NCBI GenBank assembly: GCA_015059955.1
Contig: SUZK01000005.1
Span: 124,001 to 188,000 of the forward strand
DNA length: 64,000 nucleotides
Origin: Rikenellaceae bacterium
Lineage (GTDB): Bacteria > Bacteroidota > Bacteroidia > Bacteroidales > Rikenellaceae
Direction: 5' to 3'
The notes below the pieces were generated by a model, which was given only the letters and a program-made list of their open reading frames with translations, did not search any database and was not told the DNA's origin. Each line of letters starts with the position of its first letter. Position 1 is the stretch's first letter. Below, piece after piece: positions 41,883 through 50,344 of this stretch. The translations under genes and the position numbers were made by a program.

Positions 41883-44669
41883 TTACCATTTAATCTCAAC
41901 CTCTACGTTGTTTGTTGGATCCCAAGCAAATGGCTCGTGGAAGTTACCATCCTCGCCTACCCATGTTACATAGATGAGATGCTCATCCTTAGTACCATAG
42001 AAGAAGCTGTTGTATACTCCAGGGAGATTATCCTCGCGATATTCTACTAACTCATCGAACTCGATACGGCCATCACCATTAAGGTCCTCCATCTCTGTCC
42101 AAGTACGAGAATATCCATCCTCCGAGTACTCGCACTTATGGCCACAATCGCGCTTACCATTATCACAACCTGCTACGATATATGCGATAAGCTTCTCTGG
42201 AGTATTGATGTTAGTGCTGTAGTAGTCGCTAACGAGGTTCTCTGGGTGGTCAACCATAGAGTATGCTACGTAGCCCTTCTGAGGCACAGTATACCACGAG
42301 ATATTAAAGAACTCGCCATCAAATGTATCGCCCATAATAATCTCTGGCTTACCCTCAGCCCAGTTAGGATCGGTACGCTTAACCATATTACCAATGTTGG
42401 CAATAGGCTCAAAGTAGCATGTAGCAGGCTTCGAGGTCAATCCCTCAGCATCAACAGCTACGCATACGAGTACATACTCTGTCTCGGTGTTAAGGCCCTT
42501 GATGAAGATGTTACCATCGACAAGAGCGTTCTCAGCCTTGGCTGTATCATAAACATCCGAAGCATTGGGGTGCTGGAGAATATACTCGCCAGCCTTCTTA
42601 GCCGAACCTCCATAATGCTCCTTCCACTTGCTGTCATCAAGCGCGCAGTAGATGTAGCGATAGCTTACAGCGCCATCACACGATGGGGTGATAATGGTGC
42701 TGTCCACCTTATAGTCAACAAGAGTAAGATTAACCTCAAGCTCATTGTACTCAAATGACTTTGTTGTATACTCCTGCTTAAAAGGCTTACCAATCTTACC
42801 CTCGGCATCAACAGCTACAGCAAAGAATGTTACATTCTCACCAGGCTCAGTGCCCTGATACTTCGCCTCCACAGACGCATCAGTGATATTCTGGACACCC
42901 TCCGAGAGAAGCATCTCGATAATATAGCTATCATCAGGATATGCAGTAGCCATATACGAAGGCATAGCGTTATAGAACAAAGCGATGTGCTGGCCATTAG
43001 AATCAAGCGTCATATCGATAGACTTGTAGTCGATAACAGGCTCTCCTGCAACAATCTCAATATTGCCACCCTCAGTAAAGTTATTGGTCTTGAACGACCA
43101 GTTGTATACGTTATCCTCGATAACCACGTGAGCATCGTTCTTGGCGATATAGTACAATGTGTACTCAGTGCCGTAGTCGAGCTTCTGCGATGTGCGCTCC
43201 AAAAGCTCAAGGATAGAGCCTGAGAAGTTTACATCCTCACGTGTTGCCGAGAGGTAGTCGTAATTCTCGGTGTAGTAGGCAGCGAGCTCCGCAGCGTCGA
43301 ACTCTGCAGACTCAACAATACCAAGCATATATGGCTGTGAGCCCTTTACATCAAATTTTACGTTAACGTCGAAGAACGAAGTCTCGGTTACGGCAAACTC
43401 CACTGAGCTATGAGTGTATGAAAGTGTTGTAAGCTCGGCAGCATCAGCGTACATGTCACCATTCTCATCGGTACGTGGTGCTATGTACCAGAATGTGTAC
43501 TCGGTACCTGCCACCATAGCCTGAGAACGCATCTCGCTATATGGAACAAACTCGGTGAGTGACTCCATGAACGACAACTGGTATACATACTGTGATGTAC
43601 CGCCACCGAGAACGTTATTACAGTTCTTAATCATTTGAGTAGCATCAAAGCTTGCAGATGGAATGATGCCGCAGAGAATGTAGTTTGTACCATAGCCCAC
43701 CTCAAGGTAAACACCCTCAGCTGTGAAGTATGCGTTAGCAGGATTTGTCGAAAGCTTGATGCTGGCAATAGCCGATGAGCCATTGTTGAACACAACCATA
43801 AGCTTAGCCACGCCATTAGGCTTAGCCTCACCCGATACGATATCCTCATACTCTGGAGCTACGAAGTTAAGAGTCATACGGTTGTTCTTAGCATCGAGTT
43901 CAACGTCGCACTCCCAGCCCTTAGGTGTTGTTGTAAGGAAGTCTGCAACATCATCAACCTCAAGTGTAAATGGCATCTCCGAGCCATAAGGCACGAACAT
44001 AGAGTCGAAAGGCAAAACGAGCTTGCCATTCTGCATACCAACCTTTACCTTTGAGCCATCAGCGAGTGTAATTGTACAGTATAGACCTACGGGATTACCC
44101 TCAGAGTCGGTCTGCCAGTCAGAGTACGTAACCTCGATATCGGTGATGATACTATCGGCTGTTGACTCCTCGTAGCCAGTCTTAACCCAAGTATTGCCGC
44201 CATCGAACGACACCTCGATAGCGCCGTCAACAACCTGTGTCTGTGGAGCGACATCCGCAACAGGGACCATCTTGCCACCAACCATAATAGGCTGAGCATT
44301 GCCAAGACCATCATACATAGCCCAATATAGAACACCATTCTCGCTATATACGGTAACGAGGTTTGCTGGAATCTTATCGGCCTTAGGATATACCGAAATC
44401 TTGGTACCATCCGACAAGGTAATCTGCTTGCTGCCGTCAGCCTGCTGCTGAACGTCAGTAACGGTCACCTGACCATTAACAAGCTCCTTGATAGCAGCAA
44501 GCTCCGACTCGATGGTTGCACGCAAATCGGCGAGCTCCTGCTTGATGTTGTCAATCTCATTCCAAAGGGCCTCATCGTCGTACTGACACGACACCGATGA
44601 GAGAGCTACAACAGCCGCGGTAACCATTACGGTAGCACGCGACTTAATGTTCATAAAAAATCGTTTCAT
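41883..44669 (-). CDS. Large DUF4988/Fn3-type surface lipoprotein with an EF-hand loop
   Basis: 928 residues from ATG 44669. Signal peptide ending SSVSC, lipobox at about residue 28. A short coiled coil (WNEIDNIKQELADLRATI) is followed by the DUF4988-type beta domain (TVTDVQQQADGSKQITLSDG) seen in BF2992-like surface proteins, then at least four Fn3-like repeats of about 110 residues. Near the C terminus DLNGDGRIEFDE is a canonical EF-hand calcium loop. Probably a calcium-binding cell-surface glycan-binding or adhesion protein. Its own promoter (44740-44747) and shared terminator make it monocistronic. Confidence 0.82.
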   Translation of the reverse strand: MKRFFMNIKSRATVMVTAAVVALSSVSCQYDDEALWNEIDNIKQELADLRATIESELAAIKELVNGQVTVTDVQQQADGSKQITLSDGTKISVYPKADKIPANLVTVYSENGVLYWAMYDGLGNAQPIMVGGKMVPVADVAPQTQVVDGAIEVSFDGGNTWVKTGYEESTADSIITDIEVTYSDWQTDSEGNPVGLYCTITLADGSKVKVGMQNGKLVLPFDSMFVPYGSEMPFTLEVDDVADFLTTTPKGWECDVELDAKNNRMTLNFVAPEYEDIVSGEAKPNGVAKLMVVFNNGSSAIASIKLSTNPANAYFTAEGVYLEVGYGTNYILCGIIPSASFDATQMIKNCNNVLGGGTSQYVYQLSFMESLTEFVPYSEMRSQAMVAGTEYTFWYIAPRTDENGDMYADAAELTTLSYTHSSVEFAVTETSFFDVNVKFDVKGSQPYMLGIVESAEFDAAELAAYYTENYDYLSATREDVNFSGSILELLERTSQKLDYGTEYTLYYIAKNDAHVVIEDNVYNWSFKTNNFTEGGNIEIVAGEPVIDYKSIDMTLDSNGQHIALFYNAMPSYMATAYPDDSYIIEMLLSEGVQNITDASVEAKYQGTEPGENVTFFAVAVDAEGKIGKPFKQEYTTKSFEYNELEVNLTLVDYKVDSTIITPSCDGAVSYRYIYCALDDSKWKEHYGGSAKKAGEYILQHPNASDVYDTAKAENALVDGNIFIKGLNTETEYVLVCVAVDAEGLTSKPATCYFEPIANIGNMVKRTDPNWAEGKPEIIMGDTFDGEFFNISWYTVPQKGYVAYSMVDHPENLVSDYYSTNINTPEKLIAYIVAGCDNGKRDCGHKCEYSEDGYSRTWTEMEDLNGDGRIEFDELVEYREDNLPGVYNSFFYGTKDEHLIYVTWVGEDGNFHEPFAWDPTNNVEVEIKW

Positions 44670-44739
44670 AGTGTTTGTATTAAATTGTGTCTCTTTTGTT
44701 GCACATAAACTATTGAAAGCCAATGTAGCCACTGACCTA

Positions 44740-44747
44740 CAAAGGTA
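44740..44747 (-). promoter_or_regulatory. -7 promoter box of the DUF4988 lipoprotein gene
   Basis: TACCTTTG on the minus strand, 70 bases upstream of ATG 44669. Confidence 0.55.
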
Positions 44748-44842
44748 TATATTTTTTTGAGATTACACCAATCGAGGCTCACTTTTTTTTACCACCCCCT
44801 CATACATGTGGGCAGGAGCGACATCTACTCAATAGCGACTAC

Positions 44843-44893
44843 AAAAAAAACTCCCACCATCACCCTTGACATACAATCAAGAGTGAGGTGAGC
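44843..44893 (-). terminator. Terminator of the coiled-coil protein gene
   Basis: On the minus strand CTCACCTCACTCTTGA pairs imperfectly with TCAAGGGTGATGGTGGGAG and is followed by eight T, 31 bases past the stop at 44925. Confidence 0.7.
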
Positions 44894-44924
44894 GTTTTAC
44901 TCTTCGTCGTGTGAGAGATTGGCA

Positions 44925-45371
44925 CTATCTGCGCTTGGGTGTTTCGCTCTTCAGACGTGCAATCTCTGCCTTCGAATTGGCCACAGTACTCTTATGCTGC
45001 TCTATGACAGCCTTGGTGCGAGCCTTGGCTGCAGTTATCTCCTGCTTACGACGTGTCTGCTCCTGCTTGTAGCGGTGCTTCACATCATCACGCTTCTCAC
45101 GGGCCATCTGCACACGCTTCTTCTGAGCCTCGACAATGCGCTTATACTCCTCTTTGGCATCGCTAAGCTCATCGCGCACGGTGGCTATGCGGTCATTAGC
45201 GGCATCGATAATACGATGCTCCTCATTACGGGCATCCTCAACAGCCTTCTTCTGCTCCGACACAGCCTTGTCGTAGGCTATCTCAGCGGCCGTAAGCTCG
45301 CTACGTGGATCCTGTGCCGACAGCGTACCTACCGCCATCATAAACGCTATAACGAATAGTAATCTCTTCAT
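44925..45371 (-). CDS. Periplasmic coiled-coil protein
   Basis: 148 residues from ATG 45371 (two codons further upstream is a second ATG). A signal peptide ends GTLSAQ. Almost all the rest is a charged heptad-rich coiled coil, rich in Lys, Arg, Glu and Ala, with no domain recognised. Similar periplasmic helical proteins (OmpH/Skp-like size) act as chaperones or spacers, but sequence similarity to Skp is not evident. -7 box TATATTTG at 45401-45408; its own terminator follows. Confidence 0.7.
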   Translation of the reverse strand: MKRLLFVIAFMMAVGTLSAQDPRSELTAAEIAYDKAVSEQKKAVEDARNEEHRIIDAANDRIATVRDELSDAKEEYKRIVEAQKKRVQMAREKRDDVKHRYKQEQTRRKQEITAAKARTKAVIEQHKSTVANSKAEIARLKSETPKRR

Positions 45372-45400
45372 ACCCAACTAAAGTTTTAGGTTCGTTACCA

Positions 45401-45408
45401 CAAATATA
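45401..45408 (-). promoter_or_regulatory. -7 promoter box of the coiled-coil protein gene
   Basis: TATATTTG on the minus strand, 29 bases upstream of ATG 45371. Confidence 0.5.
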
Positions 45409-45433
45409 GACCTTTTTTTTGAAAAAACCAAAG

Positions 45434-45464
45434 GGGGTGACTAAAAAGTATTTTAGCCAACCCC
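45434..45464. terminator. Terminator hairpin after the susA-like gene
   Basis: GGGGTGACTAAAA and TTTTAGCCAACCCC pair around a short loop; a T-rich tract follows on the minus strand. It is the counterpart of the hairpin at 19747 and lies at the same distance from a family 2 repeat. Confidence 0.65.
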
Positions 45465-45476
45465 AATTTGTGTTAG

Positions 45477-45596
45477 GAGGTTGAATAAAAAGATGTAGTT
45501 TTAGGCCTGCGAAGCCCGAAAAAGCGGAGTTTACTCGGCGTAAATGAGCATTTTGAGGGCGAGCATAATGACAAAATACACTTTTTATTCAGCCTC
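45477..45596. repeat. Inverted-repeat-ended element, family 2, copy B (120 bp)
   Basis: Ends GAGGTTGAATAAAAAG and CTTTTTATTCAGCCTC. Nearly identical to copy A at 19788 except for the missing 70-bp internal segment. It lies between the sus-like locus terminator and its last enzyme gene. Confidence 0.75.
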
Positions 45597-45617
45597 AAAG
45601 GTATGATAGTACTACGT

Positions 45618-47483
45618 CTATCGACTGAACTCGATAACACGTACCGAACGTGGTGCCACCTTGAGGTTCTCCATCACGACACTCTCGCCCGTGATGACAT
45701 CACGACCCTCGCCGAGTGTCGATGTAATCTCCTTATAGCGCGACCATGGCACGACCTTCTCGTCGTTGCTATTGTTGACATATACGAAGACGACGTCCGT
45801 ATCGTTATAGCGGAAGAAGGCGTAGGTATTATCGCGGTCGATGAAGTGGAGGGTCTTACCTGTGTGAATTACCTCCTTCGACTTACGCCAGTTCATAAGG
45901 TGACGCGTATAGTCGAAGAGCTCCTTAGCATCGCCCTCATGCTGCTCCATATCGAAGAGGTTTACCGCATCGCCCTCCCAGCCACCTGGGAAGTCTACGC
46001 GGAGCGTAGGATGGCCCTTCGAACGATCCGTAGAGCGGAACATAAGCTCATCGCCATACAGCATCTGTGGCATACCTCGCATCGTACACAATAGCGTATG
46101 CACAATCTTCATTAGGCGAACATCGCCCTCGCATACATCAGCAATACGGTCGGTATCGTGGTTGGCAGCCATAATCATCATATTCTGCATGTCGTGGTAT
46201 ACGAAGTCGTGCGACACGACATCGTAGATGCGTGTCATACCCTGACCCCAGCCACTATTGCCACTCTCGGTCATCGCCATACGTATAGCATCGTGCAATG
46301 GGAAGTCCATGATAGACTTAAGGTTCGAGTTGAAGCCATCCTTATTGTAGTTGCCACCCTGCCAGTATGCGAGCTGAGGGATTGACGATGTCCACACCTC
46401 ACCGACGATATTGAAGTTAGGATACTCCGTCATCACAGCCTTGCACCACTCGCTCATAGGCATCTTCTCGTTATAGGGGTATGTATCTACACGGAAGCCA
46501 TCCAAGCCCGAATACTCGATCCACCATATAGCCCACTGCTGGAAGTAGCGCAACAGGTATGGGTTGTCGAGGTTCATGTCGGCCATCGTTCGGTCAAACC
46601 AGCCACTCTCCATCTGATAGAGGTCTGCCGATGAGGCGTTGTAGTCCATGTTTGTCGAGAATGTCCAGTTCGACTGCGTATAGCTATCCCACTGGTGTGT
46701 CCAATCCTCAAAGGGCTGGTCATCGTACCACCAGTGTGTTGTAGAGCTGTGGTTAGGAACGATATCCATGATAACCTTCAAGCCACGCTTGTGGCACTCC
46801 TCGACATATGTGCGATATAGCTCGTTAGTGCCATAACGAGGGTCAATTTTATAGTAGTCGCTGCACGAGTAGCCGTGGTACGAAGCACCATTCTCATCAT
46901 CGAGAAGCAGAGGCGTAGACCATATTGCCGTAGCACCGAGGTCGGCGATATAGTCGAGGTGGTCGATTATACCCTGAAGGTCACCGCCATGGCGACGGCC
47001 AGGGTTCGAGCGCTGCACCTTCTCGACAGTATCATCCGTAGAGTCGTTGTCGGGATTACCGTTAGCGAAGCGGTCGGGCATGATGAGGTAGACGAAGTCG
47101 GCAGTAGTGAAACTCTCACGCTCGCGAGAGCCCTCCTTACGCTCGGCAATAGTATACTTCACGTCGTGCTTACGGCGACCATCGGTAAAGCGTAGCGTAT
47201 AGTCACCAGCCTTGGCATCCGTAGCTATCTGAACATCCACGAATAGGTAGTTAGGGCTATCTGCCTTATGCACAGCCGCAACCTCAACACCCTGACCCTC
47301 GGGAAGTATCACAACATCGTATGCCGATACACCCTCGCCATTAATCATCAGCTGCAAGGGGGTAGACATACCCACCCACCATGATAGTGGCTCGACGTGC
47401 TCAATCTTTAGTTTAGGCTTGGCAGCCGTAGTCGTACCCACAAGGGCAACAATCGCGACAGCCATCATCAAAAATCTCTTCAT
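45618..47483 (-). CDS. Periplasmic alpha-amylase/cyclomaltodextrinase, GH13 (SusA-like)
   Basis: 621 residues with a plain signal peptide (VALVGTTTA, no lipobox), so probably periplasmic. An N-terminal beta domain (about 20-130) precedes the catalytic barrel, as in neopullulanase-type SusA. Catalytic residues: Asp333 in GFRVDTYPY, Glu362 in IVGEVWT, Asp443 in ANHDTDR. It would cleave imported malto-oligosaccharides. Last gene of the locus, with a family 2 repeat and terminator beyond. Confidence 0.93.
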   Translation of the reverse strand: MKRFLMMAVAIVALVGTTTAAKPKLKIEHVEPLSWWVGMSTPLQLMINGEGVSAYDVVILPEGQGVEVAAVHKADSPNYLFVDVQIATDAKAGDYTLRFTDGRRKHDVKYTIAERKEGSRERESFTTADFVYLIMPDRFANGNPDNDSTDDTVEKVQRSNPGRRHGGDLQGIIDHLDYIADLGATAIWSTPLLLDDENGASYHGYSCSDYYKIDPRYGTNELYRTYVEECHKRGLKVIMDIVPNHSSTTHWWYDDQPFEDWTHQWDSYTQSNWTFSTNMDYNASSADLYQMESGWFDRTMADMNLDNPYLLRYFQQWAIWWIEYSGLDGFRVDTYPYNEKMPMSEWCKAVMTEYPNFNIVGEVWTSSIPQLAYWQGGNYNKDGFNSNLKSIMDFPLHDAIRMAMTESGNSGWGQGMTRIYDVVSHDFVYHDMQNMMIMAANHDTDRIADVCEGDVRLMKIVHTLLCTMRGMPQMLYGDELMFRSTDRSKGHPTLRVDFPGGWEGDAVNLFDMEQHEGDAKELFDYTRHLMNWRKSKEVIHTGKTLHFIDRDNTYAFFRYNDTDVVFVYVNNSNDEKVVPWSRYKEITSTLGEGRDVITGESVVMENLKVAPRSVRVIEFSR

Positions 47484-47492
47484 ATCTCTTTT

Positions 47493-48776
47493 CTACTTAA
47501 TTAATATCTGATAGTGCCATGGGGCTATATCGCGCTCGACGTGCGTATCGAGCACTACCCTCTCACCACTCATAGCATCGTGGTATGTACCAGCGTATAT
47601 GCCTGTGTTAAAGTCTGCATGTATAACATATGGCGAGAGGTTTACAATGGCTACCACACGGCTACCCTTCACCTCGCGCACAAAGGTCATGATGCAATCC
47701 TTGGCGTTGTTCTCAATCTCAATCATCTCGCCACCACGCTCACCCGCAGCCAACGCAGCGCAGCGATGTTTCAGCGCTGCAAGACGACGATAGAGCTCCG
47801 TAGTGCGGTTCTCGACATAGGCCTCGGCGGGTATTGCATCGCGCTCAAAGAACTTAAACGAGTGGTCATAGCCCACCTCCTGACCCGTGTATATGAGTGG
47901 CATTGTCGAGGGCATAAGGAAGGTCATCACGCTCATCACCTCCAAGGCAGCGCCAAAGCGCGACTGCTCCGAGCCACTCCACGAGTTCTCGTCGTGGTTC
48001 GACGTAAAGCTCATGCGCATAGCCTCCTTAGGGTAACGTGCACGCTCCTCATGTATCGCGTTGCGCATATCCCAGACACGGCGTGCGCCCTTAGCGATGT
48101 CGCACATGATGTGGTGGATGTTCCACTGGTAGCTCATATTGAAGGCATCGTCGAAGAGGTTATCCTCCTCGGCCTCGGCCAACATAAAGATATCGCCCTT
48201 GATACTATGCAGCTCGCGCGACACCTCCTGCCAAAACTCGATGGGCACAAGCATCGCCATATCGCAGCGGAAGCCATCGACACCAAACTCTTCAACCCAG
48301 TAGCGCATGGCCTCTATCTGTCCGCGCCACACATCGTGGTTGGCATAGTTGAGTTTCGCCGTATCGGTCCAGTCCCAGGGGACCTTAGCCATGCCCTGCT
48401 CATCGCGCTCATACCAGTCGGCAGGGCGCTCCGTAATCCAGCGAGCATCGCGCGCCGTATGGTTAGCCACCCAGTCGAGGATGACACGCATGCCGAGCGA
48501 GTGCGCTATGCCGATAAAGCCACGAAGGTCATCCGCCGTGCCGAACTCAGGGTTTACAGCCGTATAGTCCTGTATCGAGTAGTAGGAGCCGAGCCTGCCC
48601 TTGCGACCCTCAACGCCTATGGGGTATATGGGCATAAGCCAGATGGCATCGATACCCACCGAGCGCAAGAATGGCAGACGCTCCGCAGCGGCACGAAACG
48701 TACCCTCCGCCGTAAACTGACGGATGTTCATCTCGTAGAGCACCGCCGAGTAGCTCCATTCAGGATTTTTATACAT
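47493..48776 (-). CDS. GH13 alpha-amylase without signal peptide
   Basis: 427 residues from ATG 48776 (MYKNPEWSYSAVLYEMN). No signal or lipobox, so probably cytoplasmic. Catalytic Asp172 (GFRCDMAM), Glu201 (FMLAEAEED) and Asp262 (TSNHDENSW) are all present. It is a close paralogue of the next enzyme (494 aa), sharing NIRQFTAEGTF/NIRQATKEGTF and YTGQEVG, so a duplication lost the lipoprotein signal or gained it. A stem-loop terminator precedes it, so its expression may be lower than that of upstream genes. Confidence 0.9.
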   Translation of the reverse strand: MYKNPEWSYSAVLYEMNIRQFTAEGTFRAAAERLPFLRSVGIDAIWLMPIYPIGVEGRKGRLGSYYSIQDYTAVNPEFGTADDLRGFIGIAHSLGMRVILDWVANHTARDARWITERPADWYERDEQGMAKVPWDWTDTAKLNYANHDVWRGQIEAMRYWVEEFGVDGFRCDMAMLVPIEFWQEVSRELHSIKGDIFMLAEAEEDNLFDDAFNMSYQWNIHHIMCDIAKGARRVWDMRNAIHEERARYPKEAMRMSFTSNHDENSWSGSEQSRFGAALEVMSVMTFLMPSTMPLIYTGQEVGYDHSFKFFERDAIPAEAYVENRTTELYRRLAALKHRCAALAAGERGGEMIEIENNAKDCIMTFVREVKGSRVVAIVNLSPYVIHADFNTGIYAGTYHDAMSGERVVLDTHVERDIAPWHYQILIK

Positions 48777-48785
48777 AATCGCACT

Positions 48786-48821
48786 AAAAAAGGCGTGGCA
48801 CACCCATCGAGGGTGTACCAC
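48786..48821 (-). terminator. Hairpin between the two GH13 paralogues
   Basis: GTGGCACACCC and GGGTGTACCAC form an 11-bp stem with one mismatch and a 5-nt loop, followed by a T-run on the minus strand. It probably reduces read-through into the downstream GH13 and SusA-like genes. Confidence 0.65.
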
Positions 48822-48836
48822 ACAACATATCGTTTA

Positions 48837-50321
48837 CTACTTTGCAAGAAGCATGAAGCCCCAAGCATCCAACTCTACAACATCACCAGCCTTGAAGCTC
48901 TTAGCCTCGTCGCAGATGCATAGGTAGTCACCCGCAGCAGCCTCAGTGATGGTAACCTTTGTAGGCTCAGCCGAGAAGTTGAACAAGCACAACACCTTGT
49001 TGCCGTCCTTCTCGCGAGTGAATGCCAATACGTTCTCAGGAGCACCCTCTACGAACTTAACAGGAGCTACGTTAGCGCCAGCTGCAAGAGCCTTGTTGTT
49101 GTGGCGGAATGCGCAGAGGCTCTTGTAGAAGTCGCGATACTCCTTACCGTATGACAAGTCAACAAGCTCCACAACAGAGTCCTTCTCGAAGAACTGCAAG
49201 CGGCGGTTGAGACCAATCTCCTGACCAGTGTAGATGAGTGGCTGACCCTTAGGCATCACGAAAGTAAGAGCTGCGAAGGTCTTGTGAGCATCACCCATAC
49301 GCTCGAACTCGGTACCTGCCCATGAGTTCTCGTCGTGGTTCGATGTAAACATAAGGTGCATTGCAGGAGCAGGATACTTCTCGTCGTCGCGCTCCATATA
49401 CTCCTTGAGGTCCTTAACATACTTAGCATCAGTCTTGATGGTGCCGTCGCCAGCGACGTTCTTAGTCTCGCTACCGCCCTTAGCCATAGCGTTGAAGATG
49501 TGGTGAAGCTCCCAAGCGTATGTAGCCTCGAAGCCTGCCTCGTGCAACCATGTCTCCTCGCCCTCAGCCAAGAGGTATACGTCGGGGTTAATCTCGCGTA
49601 CCTGCTTCCAAGCCTCAGCCCAGAAGTCAGCAGGAACGTTCATAGCGACGTCGCAACGGTAGCCATCAACACCCTTCTCAATCCAGAACTTCAACGCGTC
49701 GAGCATAGCGGCACGCATATCCTCATTCTGGTAGTTGAGCTTTGCGATATCTGTCCAGTCGTACTCTACGATAGGAAGGCCAGTATTCTCGTCCATGACG
49801 TACCAATCCTTCTTACCCTCTTTCCACCAGTTAGCATCGCGCGAGGTGTGGTTAGCAACCCAGTCGATGATAACCTTGAGGCCGAGGTCGTGAGCCGTAT
49901 TGAGGAAGCTATCGAAGTCCTCCATGGTACCGAACTCGGGGTTGATAGCCTTATAGTCGATAATAGAGTAGTATGAGCCAAGCGTACCCTTACGGCCATC
50001 AACACCGATAGGGCTGATAGGCATAAGCCATACGATATCTACGCCCATAGCCTTCAACTCAGGAAGGTACTTCTCAGCAGCTGCGAAGGTACCCTCCTTG
50101 GTAGCCTGACGGATGTTAAGCTCGTAGACAACCGAGTTAAACTTGTCGAACTCGCACGCCTCGTCGTCACCAGCGACATCGGCGCTCTCAGCCGCCTTAT
50201 TGTTCTGTGCAGTCTGAGCCTTCTGCTTATCTGCCTCTTTCTTCTGCTCCTTCTGGCCACCGCCACATGCCACCAAAGTCATGGCAGCAAACAACGCTAC
50301 AATTGATAGTAACTTTTTCAT
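48837..50321 (-). CDS. Surface GH13 alpha-amylase lipoprotein
   Basis: 494 residues. Lipobox TLVACG followed by a charged Lys/Gln/Ala linker, so a membrane lipoprotein; the short GGG after Cys fits export to the surface in this phylum (inference). Catalytic Asp224 (GYRCDVAM), Glu253 (LLAEGEETW) and Asp330 (TSNHDENSW) present. Acts on starch or maltodextrins. It is between the 731-aa GH13 and its signal-less paralogue. Confidence 0.92.
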   Translation of the reverse strand: MKKLLSIVALFAAMTLVACGGGQKEQKKEADKQKAQTAQNNKAAESADVAGDDEACEFDKFNSVVYELNIRQATKEGTFAAAEKYLPELKAMGVDIVWLMPISPIGVDGRKGTLGSYYSIIDYKAINPEFGTMEDFDSFLNTAHDLGLKVIIDWVANHTSRDANWWKEGKKDWYVMDENTGLPIVEYDWTDIAKLNYQNEDMRAAMLDALKFWIEKGVDGYRCDVAMNVPADFWAEAWKQVREINPDVYLLAEGEETWLHEAGFEATYAWELHHIFNAMAKGGSETKNVAGDGTIKTDAKYVKDLKEYMERDDEKYPAPAMHLMFTSNHDENSWAGTEFERMGDAHKTFAALTFVMPKGQPLIYTGQEIGLNRRLQFFEKDSVVELVDLSYGKEYRDFYKSLCAFRHNNKALAAGANVAPVKFVEGAPENVLAFTREKDGNKVLCLFNFSAEPTKVTITEAAAGDYLCICDEAKSFKAGDVVELDAWGFMLLAK

Positions 50322-50344
50322 ATCTGTTTATGTTAGTTTTTGTT

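Noticed and set aside
47514..48923. 469-residue plus-strand frame opposite the GH13 gene
   Set aside because: It is a shadow of the strong minus-strand GH13 gene with intact catalytic residues.
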